A model generated the notes under the pieces. It searched no databases and was not told the DNA's origin. It saw nothing but the letters and a program-made list of their open reading frames with translations. The translations under genes and the position numbers were made by a program. A stretch of 19,261 bases of DNA from Caryophanales bacterium UBA4694. Its GTDB lineage: Bacteria > Bacillota_I > Bacilli_A > RFN20 > CAG-288. Below, piece by piece: positions 1 to 7,934 of the stretch (the stretch's first letter is position 1; each line of letters begins with the position of its first letter). Location of the stretch: positions 23,869-43,129 of the forward strand of contig DHKM01000013.1 of NCBI GenBank assembly GCA_002404835.1. The letters are read 5' to 3'.

Positions 1-110
1 GGGTAAGCAACAAAAGAAACTCATCATTTGAAAACACTGAGTTATTTTCTCTTTCATACCTTTTATTTCAAACTTGAAGTGGTAAAATAATATTGTTATT
101 GGAGGTTCCT

Positions 111-356
111 ATGGAATATTGTAAATTTATCGACGGTTTGCCAAGAATTGTGAACATCATCATCGCAATTTTCGGTCCTCTCTCTATTCTCCACGTTATT
201 TATGCTATCATCAATGATGTCAGCAAGAATAACTTGGTTGCTCTTGTTCTTGATCTTCTCAGCTTTATTGCTGGTATCTTCATTTATTGGATCTTAGATA
301 TTGTTTGGATTATCTGCAAACATAAAGTTTTCACTTGGGCTGATTTAATTAAATAA
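111..356 (+). CDS. Small two-helix membrane protein, unknown function
   Basis: An 81-residue protein. I chose the ATG at 111 because GGAGG lies 5 bases upstream; the in-frame TTG at 93 precedes that site. Two hydrophobic stretches, about residues 13-35 and 42-69, should span the membrane, joined by a short polar loop with Asn-Asp-Lys-Asn. The tail is basic and aromatic. The pattern of a Pro in helix one and Gly plus Trp-x-x-Asp-x-x-Trp in helix two loosely recalls the YqaE/Pmp3 small membrane proteins, but I cannot establish membership. The gene stands alone: a terminator follows and the next genes run the other way. Coding status is well supported by the start site and hydrophobic periodicity; function is unknown. 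Confidence 0.75.
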   Translation: MEYCKFIDGLPRIVNIIIAIFGPLSILHVIYAIINDVSKNNLVALVLDLLSFIAGIFIYWILDIVWIICKHKVFTWADLIK

Positions 357-370
357 TCACAAATGTAACA

Positions 371-404
371 AAAGCTCCGAACCATAAAGGTCGGAGCTTT
401 TTTA
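371..404. terminator. Bidirectional intrinsic terminator between the small membrane protein and ybaK
   Basis: A perfect 10-bp stem (371-380 with 391-400) closes a 10-base loop. It is followed by a T run on the plus strand and by TTTTG on the minus strand. It can therefore end both converging transcripts, the 81-residue protein gene and the fmt-ybaK operon. The ybaK stop codon begins just past it. Confidence 0.88.
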
Positions 405-890
405 CTTTGTCAAATCTGCAAACCAGCAAGGAATTATTTTTCGAAAATCGAGTGGATTAATCTCTACTTGATAGCCACGTTTTCCGCCACTGACCATGAT
501 CGTTTCAAAAAGTTGTGCGGTTTCGTCAAAATACGTTTGAAATACTTTTTTCATTCCTATAGGAGAACATCCACCATGTACATAACCGGTCAAAGGAAGC
601 AGTTCTTTTTGAGGAATCAATTCTATATTTTTCTCCTGACAAGCTTTGGCCGCTTTTTTCAAATCCAGTTCACAAAGGACTGGAATTACAAAAACATAGT
701 GTTCTTTCGATTTGCTTACACAAACCAAGGTCTTAAAGACTTTTTCAGGGTTTTGGTTCAGAATATTTGCAACTTCTGCTCCTGATATCGCCTTTTCCGG
801 GTCGTATTCATGAGAGATATAGGAGATTTTTTTCTGTTCCAATTCTCTCATGACATTTGTTTTTTCCTCTTTCTTTTCTTTTTTACTCAT
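402..890 (-). CDS. ybaK: YbaK/EbsC-family aminoacyl-tRNA deacylase (Cys-tRNA(Pro) type)
   Basis: A 162-residue protein that matches the YbaK/ProX editing-domain fold over its whole length. These free-standing enzymes hydrolyse Cys misattached to tRNA-Pro by prolyl-tRNA synthetase. Visible marks are the VFKTLV segment with the conserved lysine (K53), the GYVHGGCSPIG segment (about residues 102-112) and the late VSGGKRGYQVEI stretch (about 134-145), all typical of this family. The first 12 residues are a lysine/glutamate-rich extension. The start ATG overlaps the fmt stop by 8 bases, so it is probably translationally coupled as the second gene of an fmt-ybaK operon. Substrate specificity within the YbaK/ProX/INS superfamily cannot be fixed by eye; Cys-tRNA(Pro) is the usual one for this subtype. 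Confidence 0.88.
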   Translation of the reverse strand: MSKKEKKEEKTNVMRELEQKKISYISHEYDPEKAISGAEVANILNQNPEKVFKTLVCVSKSKEHYVFVIPVLCELDLKKAAKACQEKNIELIPQKELLPLTGYVHGGCSPIGMKKVFQTYFDETAQLFETIMVSGGKRGYQVEINPLDFRKIIPCWFADLTK

Positions 891-1836
891 CTGATTTTTC
901 TTCTCCTAAAACTATAGAATCTACATTCTTTACACCATTCAAAAAATCAATTGCAGTCATCTTCTTCTTTCCAGGTCTTTGAAGTTCCTGAAGAAGAACT
1001 TGCCCTTTTGTTAATTGCAACGCAAGTTGCTTTTTTGAAGGTCTGATCAAAGAGCCCACCTTTGTTGTTACTTCATCATTGAAATAGCTTGCTTTATAGA
1101 TCTTCAAGATTTGATTTCCATTGAACAAATAACCACCTGGGGTCTCACTTAACGACCGAACTTGATTGACAAATGAATTCGGATCCGTATCTAATCTAAG
1201 AATCTCTTCCTCTTTCTTGATGGATGGACAAAAACTGATTTTGTTTTTATCCTGAGGTTTCCCTTCCAGTTTTCCTTCGAAAAACAAAGGTAATGCTTCC
1301 GTAGCTAAATCCAATGCAGTTCTGCTAAGCTTATTGGCAAGTGAAGTATAGTTGTCATCGGCATCTATTTGAAGTTCTTTAACAGCGAATACATCCCCTG
1401 CATCCATTTCATGAACCATCTGCATAAGTGACACACCTGTAACCTTGTCTCCATTCCTCAAGGCATATTGTATTGGGGCAGCTCCCCTATACTTGGGAAG
1501 CAAGGATGCATGCAAATTTAATGGCCTATATTTAGAAAGAGAAAGTACTTCATCCGAAATCATCTGCCCATATGCAAAAGTCAAAAGAAGGTCCGGTTGA
1601 AGATTCTTGATGAATCCAAAATCTTGGTTCAAACGATGAGGCTTATGTACAGGAATCGCTAATTCCATCGCTGTTTTGCAAACCGGCGAAGCTTCAATTT
1701 CATTGTTTCTTCCACGAACCTTATCTTCTTTTGTAACTACACCGACAATATTAAATCCACGTTCGACTAATCCTTTCAGACAATCGGCACTAATCTGAGG
1801 AGTCCCGAGAAATACGATTTTCTTTTCACAATTCAT
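883..1836 (-). CDS. fmt: Methionyl-tRNA formyltransferase
   Basis: A 317-residue cytosolic enzyme that formylates initiator Met-tRNA using 10-formyl-tetrahydrofolate. The N-terminal Rossmann-like formyltransferase domain starts with IVFLGTPQ. The active-site region reads NLHASLLPKYRGAAPIQ, with N107 and H109 in the catalytic positions and D145 in the EMDAGD motif. A C-terminal tRNA-binding OB-like domain follows from about residue 205. A longer reading from the ATG at 1878 adds 14 residues, but the family normally begins a few residues before IVFLGTP, and AGAGG sits 7 bases upstream of the ATG at 1836, so I use the shorter start. It is the first gene of a pair with ybaK. No peptide deformylase gene is adjacent, unlike the common def-fmt arrangement. 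Confidence 0.95.
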   Translation of the reverse strand: MNCEKKIVFLGTPQISADCLKGLVERGFNIVGVVTKEDKVRGRNNEIEASPVCKTAMELAIPVHKPHRLNQDFGFIKNLQPDLLLTFAYGQMISDEVLSLSKYRPLNLHASLLPKYRGAAPIQYALRNGDKVTGVSLMQMVHEMDAGDVFAVKELQIDADDNYTSLANKLSRTALDLATEALPLFFEGKLEGKPQDKNKISFCPSIKKEEEILRLDTDPNSFVNQVRSLSETPGGYLFNGNQILKIYKASYFNDEVTTKVGSLIRPSKKQLALQLTKGQVLLQELQRPGKKKMTAIDFLNGVKNVDSIVLGEEKSDE

Positions 1837-1902
1837 TCGTTTACCTCTATATATTCTTGAACAGGAATATGGTATCATAAAATTGCTTGGAGGGAAATTG
1901 AT

Positions 1903-2856
1903 ATGGTTTCAATGTTCGTAGATTCCATCGTACCTGGAGTAAATCTGAATGGAAGTCAACTTTGGCTTCTTTATTTATTTCTTTTCTTATTTGCCGATGT
2001 TCTTGGCTATTTAATAGAGGTCCTTTTCCGCAGAATTTTCTCGGCTAAAAAATGGGTTAACCCTGGTTTTATGAAAGGCCCATGGTTACCATTATATGGA
2101 TTTGGTTGCTGTATCATGTTCACCTTCTGTTGGCTGATGCTGTGCTATTTTCCTCTTCCAAATAATTCCCATTTCTATAATCCTACCGGAAATTTGTTCA
2201 ATAGCACAATTAAATGGGGACCAAACGTCTATGACTTGATTCCAATTTCAATCATGGGTTTGTCCCTTATTGCCTTGGAATTCATTGCTGGACTGATTTT
2301 TGTCAAAGGATTCAAAGTTAAACTATGGGATTATTCCAATATGAAAGGAAATATTCTAGGAATAATCTGCCCAGTTTTTGATATTATTTGGTTTGCTGTT
2401 GCCATCATTTATTATTATCTTATCAATCCGTATGTATATCAAATAACCGTTGATGTATATCATTTTGTTGTTGACGCTAGCGGATATATCAAAGTTCTTC
2501 CAATATTCTTTTTTGGAGTTATCTATGGATTAATGCTCTATGATTTTGTTTCTTCCATTGGTTTGTTCAGCAAAGTCAGACAATATGTCAAGAAGAGCGG
2601 AATCAGTGTCAACTATACTAAATTCGTATATGAACAGAAAGAAAGACTATCACTTAGCAAAAAGAAGTTCATCGAAGCTCTTCCTAAACTGATACAAGAG
2701 AATATCGAAAAAGAAAAGAACAAGCAAAAAAAAGAGAAGAAAGTTAAAAGTCTGCTCCGAGATTTGTTCCTTATTAACCCTGACCAAGAATATTCATACG
2801 ACAATGCCTTTGGAGAAGATAATAGACCCAAAAGGACAAACGAAGAAAACAAATAG
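1903..2856 (+). CDS. CmpB-family (putative ABC transporter type IV) membrane protein
   Basis: A 317-residue integral membrane protein with about five hydrophobic segments (roughly residues 18-42, 64-88, 112-136, 148-173, 194-220) and a highly charged Lys/Glu-rich cytoplasmic tail from about 225. The segment after helix one, with the pattern W-V-N-P-G-F-x-K-G-P-W-L-P-L-Y-G-F-G, is the hallmark of the CmpB family (Pfam ABC_trans_CmpB, formerly DUF1113), common in Bacillota. Despite the family name, a transport role has not been demonstrated to my knowledge. The ATG at 1903 has GGAGGG 8 bases upstream. The gene reads away from fmt and is followed directly by its own terminator, so it appears monocistronic. 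The long charged tail is the least conserved-looking part. Confidence 0.85.
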   Translation: MVSMFVDSIVPGVNLNGSQLWLLYLFLFLFADVLGYLIEVLFRRIFSAKKWVNPGFMKGPWLPLYGFGCCIMFTFCWLMLCYFPLPNNSHFYNPTGNLFNSTIKWGPNVYDLIPISIMGLSLIALEFIAGLIFVKGFKVKLWDYSNMKGNILGIICPVFDIIWFAVAIIYYYLINPYVYQITVDVYHFVVDASGYIKVLPIFFFGVIYGLMLYDFVSSIGLFSKVRQYVKKSGISVNYTKFVYEQKERLSLSKKKFIEALPKLIQENIEKEKNKQKKEKKVKSLLRDLFLINPDQEYSYDNAFGEDNRPKRTNEENK

Positions 2857-2860
2857 ATTT

Positions 2861-2893
2861 AAGGCGAAAGAAGCCCTTTCTTTCGCCTTTTTG
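2861..2893 (+). terminator. Intrinsic terminator after the CmpB-family gene
   Basis: A perfect 12-bp stem (2861-2872 with 2878-2889) and a 5-base loop are followed by a T run. It starts 4 bases after the stop codon of the CmpB-family gene and insulates it from the rimO operon. Confidence 0.92.
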
Positions 2894-2926
2894 TATCTTT
2901 AAGAAGAATTTGATTGAAATTTTTTA

Positions 2927-2932
2927 TATAAT
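2927..2932 (+). promoter_or_regulatory. Likely -10 element for the rimO operon
   Basis: A consensus TATAAT lies 25 bases upstream of the rimO start codon, right after the preceding terminator. No good -35 hexamer sits at the right distance (TTGATT at 2910 is too close), so only the -10 is called. AGGAGG follows at 2942-2947. Confidence 0.5.
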
Positions 2933-2957
2933 AAAAAACTTAGGAGGAAAATAATTT

Positions 2958-4268
2958 ATGAATATTGGAATAATCAGCTTAGGTTGTGCAAAAAACCAAG
3001 TCGATTTGGAAGAAATACTTGCCTATTTGAAAAAGAACGGATTTGAGACTGTCCAAGATCCGGATTTGGCCGATATCATTTTGATTAACACTTGCGGATT
3101 CATTGATGCTGCAAAAAAAGAAAGCATCGATGCCATTTTAGAAATGATCGAATATAAGAAACCGGTCGTTGTTACTGGATGCCTAGCAACAAGATATCTC
3201 GAAGATTTGAAAAAAGAGATTCCCGAGGTCAGTCTTTGGATTCCGCTAGAAGATTACAAGAACTTCGGTGATAAATTCCAATCCCTCATAAAAGACAAAA
3301 AACTTTCCGGAAAAATCGATCCAACTCAGCGTGTATTCATTTCCCCTAAAAGGGAAGCCTATCTTAGAATAAGTGACGGATGCAATAATTTCTGCACGTT
3401 TTGCGCTATCCCATATATTCGAGGAAGATTCAAATCCGTACCCTTCGAGACCTTGAAAAAAGAAATTGAAGACTTAGAGAAGGAAGGCGTACGCTCTCTT
3501 ACGGTAATCTCTCAGGACACAAGCATGTATGGAAAAGATATAGGACTTTCCCTTACTGACTTGGTAAAAGAAATCGTAAAGCACAAAGGCTTTGATTTTG
3601 TCAAACTTATGTATCTTTATCCTGACGAAGTTGACGATTCGCTGATTGAACTTTTTAGTCAGAATTCCAACTTAACCCCGTATTTCGATTTACCTGTTCA
3701 GCATTTCTCCGACCCTGTATTAAGAAGAATGGGAAGAAGAGGAACAGAGCAAGATATCATCGATTTGATTCATAAATTCAAGGAAAGAGTTCCTAACAGT
3801 GTCTTAAGAACAACAATTATGGTAGGTTTTCCCAAAGAAACCGACGCTGATATCGAAGAGTGCTTAAAGCAAATGAAAGAAATCCGTTTTGACCACCTTG
3901 GATGCTTTATGTATTCACCAGAAGAAGGCACACCAGGAGCAAAGATGGACGGTCAAATTGATGCTAAGACAAAACGCAAGCGCTACAATCAGATCATGAA
4001 GGAACAGAAGAAGATTTCATATGCTTTAAATAAAGAAAGAATCGGAAGTGAGGTCACTTGTTTGATCACAGAATACGACGAATCCGATTTTTCCTATAAG
4101 TGCATTTGCAATCTCTATGCCCCAGACGATGTAGATGGTGGCTTGAAGCTTTATTCGAAGATTCCTTTAGTTCCAGGTGACTTAGTTAAAGCAAAAATCG
4201 TTAATGCATTCTTCTATGATTTGGAAGGTGAAGTCATTGAACTAATCAGACACGAAGAAACAAATTAG
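2958..4268 (+). CDS. rimO: Ribosomal protein S12 methylthiotransferase RimO
   Basis: A 436-residue radical-SAM methylthiotransferase that modifies the conserved aspartate of ribosomal protein S12. The N-terminal UPF0004 domain has its three cluster cysteines at C10 (SLGCAKNQ), C46 (NTCGFIDAAKKESID) and C75 (VTGCLATRY). The NTCGFIDxAKxESID form is the RimO rather than the MiaB/MtaB version. The radical-SAM cluster is C142-x3-C146-x2-C149 in DGCNNFCTFCAIPYIRG. A C-terminal TRAM-like domain runs from about residue 370. AGGAGG lies upstream of the start. It is the first gene of a five-gene run with two ABC exporter genes, cysS and a Nudix gene; the next start is 10 bases downstream. Length is normal for the family. 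Confidence 0.95.
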   Translation: MNIGIISLGCAKNQVDLEEILAYLKKNGFETVQDPDLADIILINTCGFIDAAKKESIDAILEMIEYKKPVVVTGCLATRYLEDLKKEIPEVSLWIPLEDYKNFGDKFQSLIKDKKLSGKIDPTQRVFISPKREAYLRISDGCNNFCTFCAIPYIRGRFKSVPFETLKKEIEDLEKEGVRSLTVISQDTSMYGKDIGLSLTDLVKEIVKHKGFDFVKLMYLYPDEVDDSLIELFSQNSNLTPYFDLPVQHFSDPVLRRMGRRGTEQDIIDLIHKFKERVPNSVLRTTIMVGFPKETDADIEECLKQMKEIRFDHLGCFMYSPEEGTPGAKMDGQIDAKTKRKRYNQIMKEQKKISYALNKERIGSEVTCLITEYDESDFSYKCICNLYAPDDVDGGLKLYSKIPLVPGDLVKAKIVNAFFYDLEGEVIELIRHEETN

Positions 4269-4278
4269 TTGAGGTTTT

Positions 4279-6111
4279 ATGATTTTCGGAAAACATATAA
4301 ATCAATTTTATAAAAAATACTGGTATTATTTTCTTTTACTGATTTTTTTTGACGTTTCAGTTGATGTTCTCCAATTATTTATTCCAAAAATAACTGGAGG
4401 AATCATTACTTTACTTAGAAACGCTCCAGAAGAATTCATAAATGGAAAAGTTTCCCAAATTATCATCGATAATAAATCAATCGATATTCCTTTCTATTAC
4501 CAAAACATGCAAATCACTTTAATTTCATTGACTGTTCTGTCCATTTGCATCTTTTTGGGAAGAATGGGTTGGCGTATATCCAGTGCTAGGATTGGTGCCA
4601 AAATCGAGCGAGATCTTAGGAAAGAAATGTATCAAAATATACAAAAACTATCGCTTACTTATTTTTCTAATAAAAAAGTAGGTGGACTGCTTTCTTATTT
4701 TACAAGTGATTTGCAATCTATTAAAATGCTTTTTTCTGATGGAATGATTTTATTGATTGATTTCACTGTTCTAGGTTCTTTATCTTTTATTTTCATGCTT
4801 CAATCGTCTGTTCCACTTGCATTGATTTGTGTCATCCCTCTTCTTCTTTTTGTTATTCTCGGAAGCACGGTTATGAAAGGAGAAACAAAAAGGTCGAAAC
4901 AAGCTGGTGACGCCTTTGAAGATCTCAGTGATTACACCGAAGAAAACCTCCAAGGTTTTGCCGTTATAAAGGCATTCCGTAAAGAAAAAGAAAAATACAG
5001 CGGATTCGATTACTATGCTTTACAGGCTGAAATAAAGAACATCAAATTTGCAAACTATTCTTCTTTGTTGGATGGAGGAATTAACATTATCATCCTTATT
5101 ATGTATCTTCTACTCCTAGGCTTTGGTGCCTATTCTTTAATTGAAGTCAATCCAACTTTGCTTGGAAACATAAAAGATTCAGGACAATTTATTACTTTTG
5201 CTGGTTATACGGATACCTTGATTTGGCCGTTAATGGCTTGTGGAATTCTTATAAACGAAGTCTCGAATGCTAAAGCAGCAAGCCAAAGGATCTCGACTAT
5301 CTTGGATGAAAAAGAATTACAACCTGATACGAATAATTGCCTTTCACATTCTTCAATTAAAGGACTAATCGAATTCCGGAATTTGAATTTCACCTACCCT
5401 CAAAGTAAGGAACCTGCCGTAAAAAACATTTCATTTAGGATAAAACCGGGAGAAATGATTGGAATCATTGGAAGAACAGGGAGTGGAAAAAGTACATTGG
5501 TAAGTCTTCTCGAAAAGCTTTATGAGATTCAACCAGGACAACTATTTATCGACGGAGACGATATCAACCTATGGAAAAAGGAAGATCTCCGCGAACATAT
5601 TGGATTTGTTGCACAGACAAGTTATCTTTTTTCCGGAACCGTGAAAGACAGTATAGCTTTTTCAGAATCAGATTCTAGTCAGATTGACGAAAGTAAAATG
5701 GTTCAAGCTGCAAGGTTCGCTTCCGTCGATCAAGATATCTCGCAAATGGAAAACGGATATTCTACATTAGTTGGAGAAAAAGGTTCTTCGGTCAGTGGTG
5801 GGCAAAGACAAAGAATTTCCATTGCGCGAGCAATTTACAAGCATCCTGACGTCTTGATTTTGGATGATTCTTTAAGCGCTGTTGATGCAGACACAGAAAA
5901 AAACATTCTTTCCAACATTCGATCTCTTGAAAACAAAATCACTACTTTAATCATAACCCACAGAATATCCGCACTTGAAAACTGCGACCAAATTCTTGTG
6001 CTTGATAATGGAGAACTTATCGGAAAAGGAACACATAACGAACTGCTTGAAAATTGTCCACTATACAAAAATATCAACGAAATGCAGAAACTAGAAAAGG
6101 AGGTGAACTAA
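4279..6111 (+). CDS. Heterodimeric ABC exporter, subunit with degenerate Walker B
   Basis: A 610-residue half-transporter: a six-helix exporter membrane domain (about 1-330) followed by an ATPase domain. Walker A is GRTGSGKST (398-406), the signature is VSGGQ (504-508), and Walker B is LILDD (526-530) with Asp530 in place of the catalytic glutamate; the switch histidine is H561. A canonical signature together with a Walker B Asp is typical of one half of heterodimeric exporters such as BmrC/BmrD or TM287/TM288. The partner gene begins 1 base after the stop, and its defects are complementary. Start is the ATG at 4279 with TGAGG upstream. The extracytoplasmic loop after helix one (about residues 48-75) is long. 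Substrate is unknown: drugs, lipids or peptides are all possible. Confidence 0.92.
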   Translation: MIFGKHINQFYKKYWYYFLLLIFFDVSVDVLQLFIPKITGGIITLLRNAPEEFINGKVSQIIIDNKSIDIPFYYQNMQITLISLTVLSICIFLGRMGWRISSARIGAKIERDLRKEMYQNIQKLSLTYFSNKKVGGLLSYFTSDLQSIKMLFSDGMILLIDFTVLGSLSFIFMLQSSVPLALICVIPLLLFVILGSTVMKGETKRSKQAGDAFEDLSDYTEENLQGFAVIKAFRKEKEKYSGFDYYALQAEIKNIKFANYSSLLDGGINIIILIMYLLLLGFGAYSLIEVNPTLLGNIKDSGQFITFAGYTDTLIWPLMACGILINEVSNAKAASQRISTILDEKELQPDTNNCLSHSSIKGLIEFRNLNFTYPQSKEPAVKNISFRIKPGEMIGIIGRTGSGKSTLVSLLEKLYEIQPGQLFIDGDDINLWKKEDLREHIGFVAQTSYLFSGTVKDSIAFSESDSSQIDESKMVQAARFASVDQDISQMENGYSTLVGEKGSSVSGGQRQRISIARAIYKHPDVLILDDSLSAVDADTEKNILSNIRSLENKITTLIITHRISALENCDQILVLDNGELIGKGTHNELLENCPLYKNINEMQKLEKEVN

Positions 6112-6112
6112 A

Positions 6113-7930
6113 ATGGATGAATCCATCGAAGAACAAAATTCCTCCTATTCCATAAAAGACATGAGGATAATGAAAAGTTTCCTCAAATACTTGAAACCAT
6201 ATCGGACCTCTTTTTCACTTTTGGTTTTCTTTGATATTTTCGTCAATTTTTCTTGGACTGCCGAATCCTTATTCTTTTCTTTAGTAATCGACTCAATTTC
6301 CGATTTTGAAAAAGGACTTTATTCTTTTCAACAAACCAAAAGCAGTTTTTTCCTTTATGGGGGACTTACTTTTTCTTTGCTTTTTTTTGCCTCAATTGGA
6401 ACATATATCGTATCTTTCTATTTGAGGAAGATAGGACAGAAAATAATCTACGATTTCAGGAAAGACATGTTTTCTCATGTTTTAAATCTTTCCCAAAAGC
6501 AGCTTAAAAGTCTCAAAACAGGTTCATTCGTCACAAGAATAACAAACGATACACAGAACCTTTCGACATTTTTCAGTGATATTTTCCCTTCCTTTTTAAG
6601 AGCCATATTATCCTTGGTCATCATCCTTTCCATATCTTTCTACCATGCAGGAGTCTATGCCTTTGTATTTCTTGCCTTCCTTCCTTTCGTTTTTATCATC
6701 TCTTCGTTTTTTTCCAGGAAAGCCAGAAGACATTATCTTGGAGAAAAAGATGCCATTTCAAAAATGAATTCCTTCCTTTCGGAATCCTTCTCAGGTATCC
6801 AAGTCATAAAAACATACCACAAAGAAGAAAAGAAAATGCTGGAATTCGAGCAAAAGAACAATGATATTTATAAAAACTATGTAAAAAGCCAAGATCTTTT
6901 TGCCTTTTTCTACCCTTCCATGTATTTACTTCAGATGGTCTGTGTACTTATTATTTGCATCTTTTCAATTCCAGCCGTCTACAAAGGAATCCTTTCCGTT
7001 GGTGTTTTCTATCTTCTCATAACATATTCAAGTCAATTCTTCCAGCCTATTCAGCAATTGAGCCAACTACAAAATACGATACAATCCGTACTTTCCTCTG
7101 CTACAAGAACCCAATTTGTTCTGGATATGAAGCCAGAAATCGTCAATCAGAAGAATAGTGTAGATGTTAACAAATTCAAGGGAAAAGTCGAATTCAGAAA
7201 CGTCTATTTCAAATACGAAGATGGTCAGGATTATGTCTTGAAGGATGTGAGTTTCATCATTTATCCTGGGAAAACCGTGGCTTTTGTTGGCCCGACTGGA
7301 GCTGGAAAAAGCACCATCATTTCGCTGATTTCGAGAACTTATGAACCTGACAAAGGTCAAATTCTAATTGATGATATTGACATAAAGAAATATTCACTTG
7401 AATGCTTGAGAAGAAACATCGGAATGATGATGCAAGACGTATTTTTGTTTTCTGGGACAATCAGCGAAAATATTTCGCTAGGGGATAAAAGTCTTTCCGA
7501 AGAAGAAATTGAAAATAATGCTCGATTTGTCGGAGCAGACCGAATTATCAACAAACTACCTCTTAAATATCAAGAACAGGTTAGCGAAAAAGGAAACAAT
7601 TTTTCTTCCGGAGAACGGCAGCTTATCTCTTTTGCTAGAACGCTTTCCTATCATCCTAGCCTTATGCTATTAGATGAAGCAACGGCGAATATCGATACTG
7701 AAACGGAGAACATCATAGAAGACTCTTTATCTAGAATGAAGAATATATCAACAATGATCATAGTTGCTCATCGCCTTTCCACCATAAAACATGCAGATCA
7801 CATTTTCGTAATAAAAAAAGGCAGTCTAATCGAAGAAGGAAATCATCAAGAACTACTGAAAATGAAAGGAACGTATTATAATCTTTATAGACTTCAGAAT
7901 ATGGAGAAAAATTTAAATCAAGGAGAATAG
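6113..7930 (+). CDS. Heterodimeric ABC exporter, subunit with catalytic Walker B
   Basis: A 605-residue half-transporter: membrane domain about 1-340, then an ATPase domain with Walker A GPTGAGKST (393-401), an atypical signature FSSGE (497-501) instead of LSGGQ, Walker B LMLLDE with catalytic E522, and switch histidine H553. Together with the upstream partner it should form one normal ATP site (its own Walker A/B with the partner's SGGQ) and one impaired site. This is the usual asymmetric-exporter layout. A strong AAAGGAGGTG ribosome site ends 7 bases before the ATG, inside the partner's last codons, so the subunits are translated in series. The first 20 residues are polar and cytoplasmic. 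cysS follows 4 bases later. Confidence 0.92.
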   Translation: MDESIEEQNSSYSIKDMRIMKSFLKYLKPYRTSFSLLVFFDIFVNFSWTAESLFFSLVIDSISDFEKGLYSFQQTKSSFFLYGGLTFSLLFFASIGTYIVSFYLRKIGQKIIYDFRKDMFSHVLNLSQKQLKSLKTGSFVTRITNDTQNLSTFFSDIFPSFLRAILSLVIILSISFYHAGVYAFVFLAFLPFVFIISSFFSRKARRHYLGEKDAISKMNSFLSESFSGIQVIKTYHKEEKKMLEFEQKNNDIYKNYVKSQDLFAFFYPSMYLLQMVCVLIICIFSIPAVYKGILSVGVFYLLITYSSQFFQPIQQLSQLQNTIQSVLSSATRTQFVLDMKPEIVNQKNSVDVNKFKGKVEFRNVYFKYEDGQDYVLKDVSFIIYPGKTVAFVGPTGAGKSTIISLISRTYEPDKGQILIDDIDIKKYSLECLRRNIGMMMQDVFLFSGTISENISLGDKSLSEEEIENNARFVGADRIINKLPLKYQEQVSEKGNNFSSGERQLISFARTLSYHPSLMLLDEATANIDTETENIIEDSLSRMKNISTMIIVAHRLSTIKHADHIFVIKKGSLIEEGNHQELLKMKGTYYNLYRLQNMEKNLNQGE

Positions 7931-7934
7931 ACAC

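Noticed and set aside
1..92. Open frames at the left edge: a plus-strand frame closing with TGA at 75-77 and a minus-strand ATG at 57 running off the window
   Set aside because: Both are under 25 codons within the window, with no properly spaced ribosome site and no recognisable motif, so I cannot decide whether either is the end or start of a neighbouring gene.
93..110. TTG start for the small membrane protein
   Set aside because: The GGAGG ribosome site lies inside this extension and is correctly spaced for the ATG at 111.
402..785. Plus-strand 105-codon frame opposite ybaK
   Set aside because: It is antisense to a well-supported YbaK-family gene, with Phe/Arg-rich composition typical of a shadow frame.
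1837..1878. N-terminal extension of fmt from the ATG at 1878
   Set aside because: It adds residues outside the family domain, and a well-placed AGAGG supports the ATG at 1836.
7900..7934. T-box leader before cysS
   Set aside because: cysS starts 4 bases after the exporter gene, leaving no room for a T-box.
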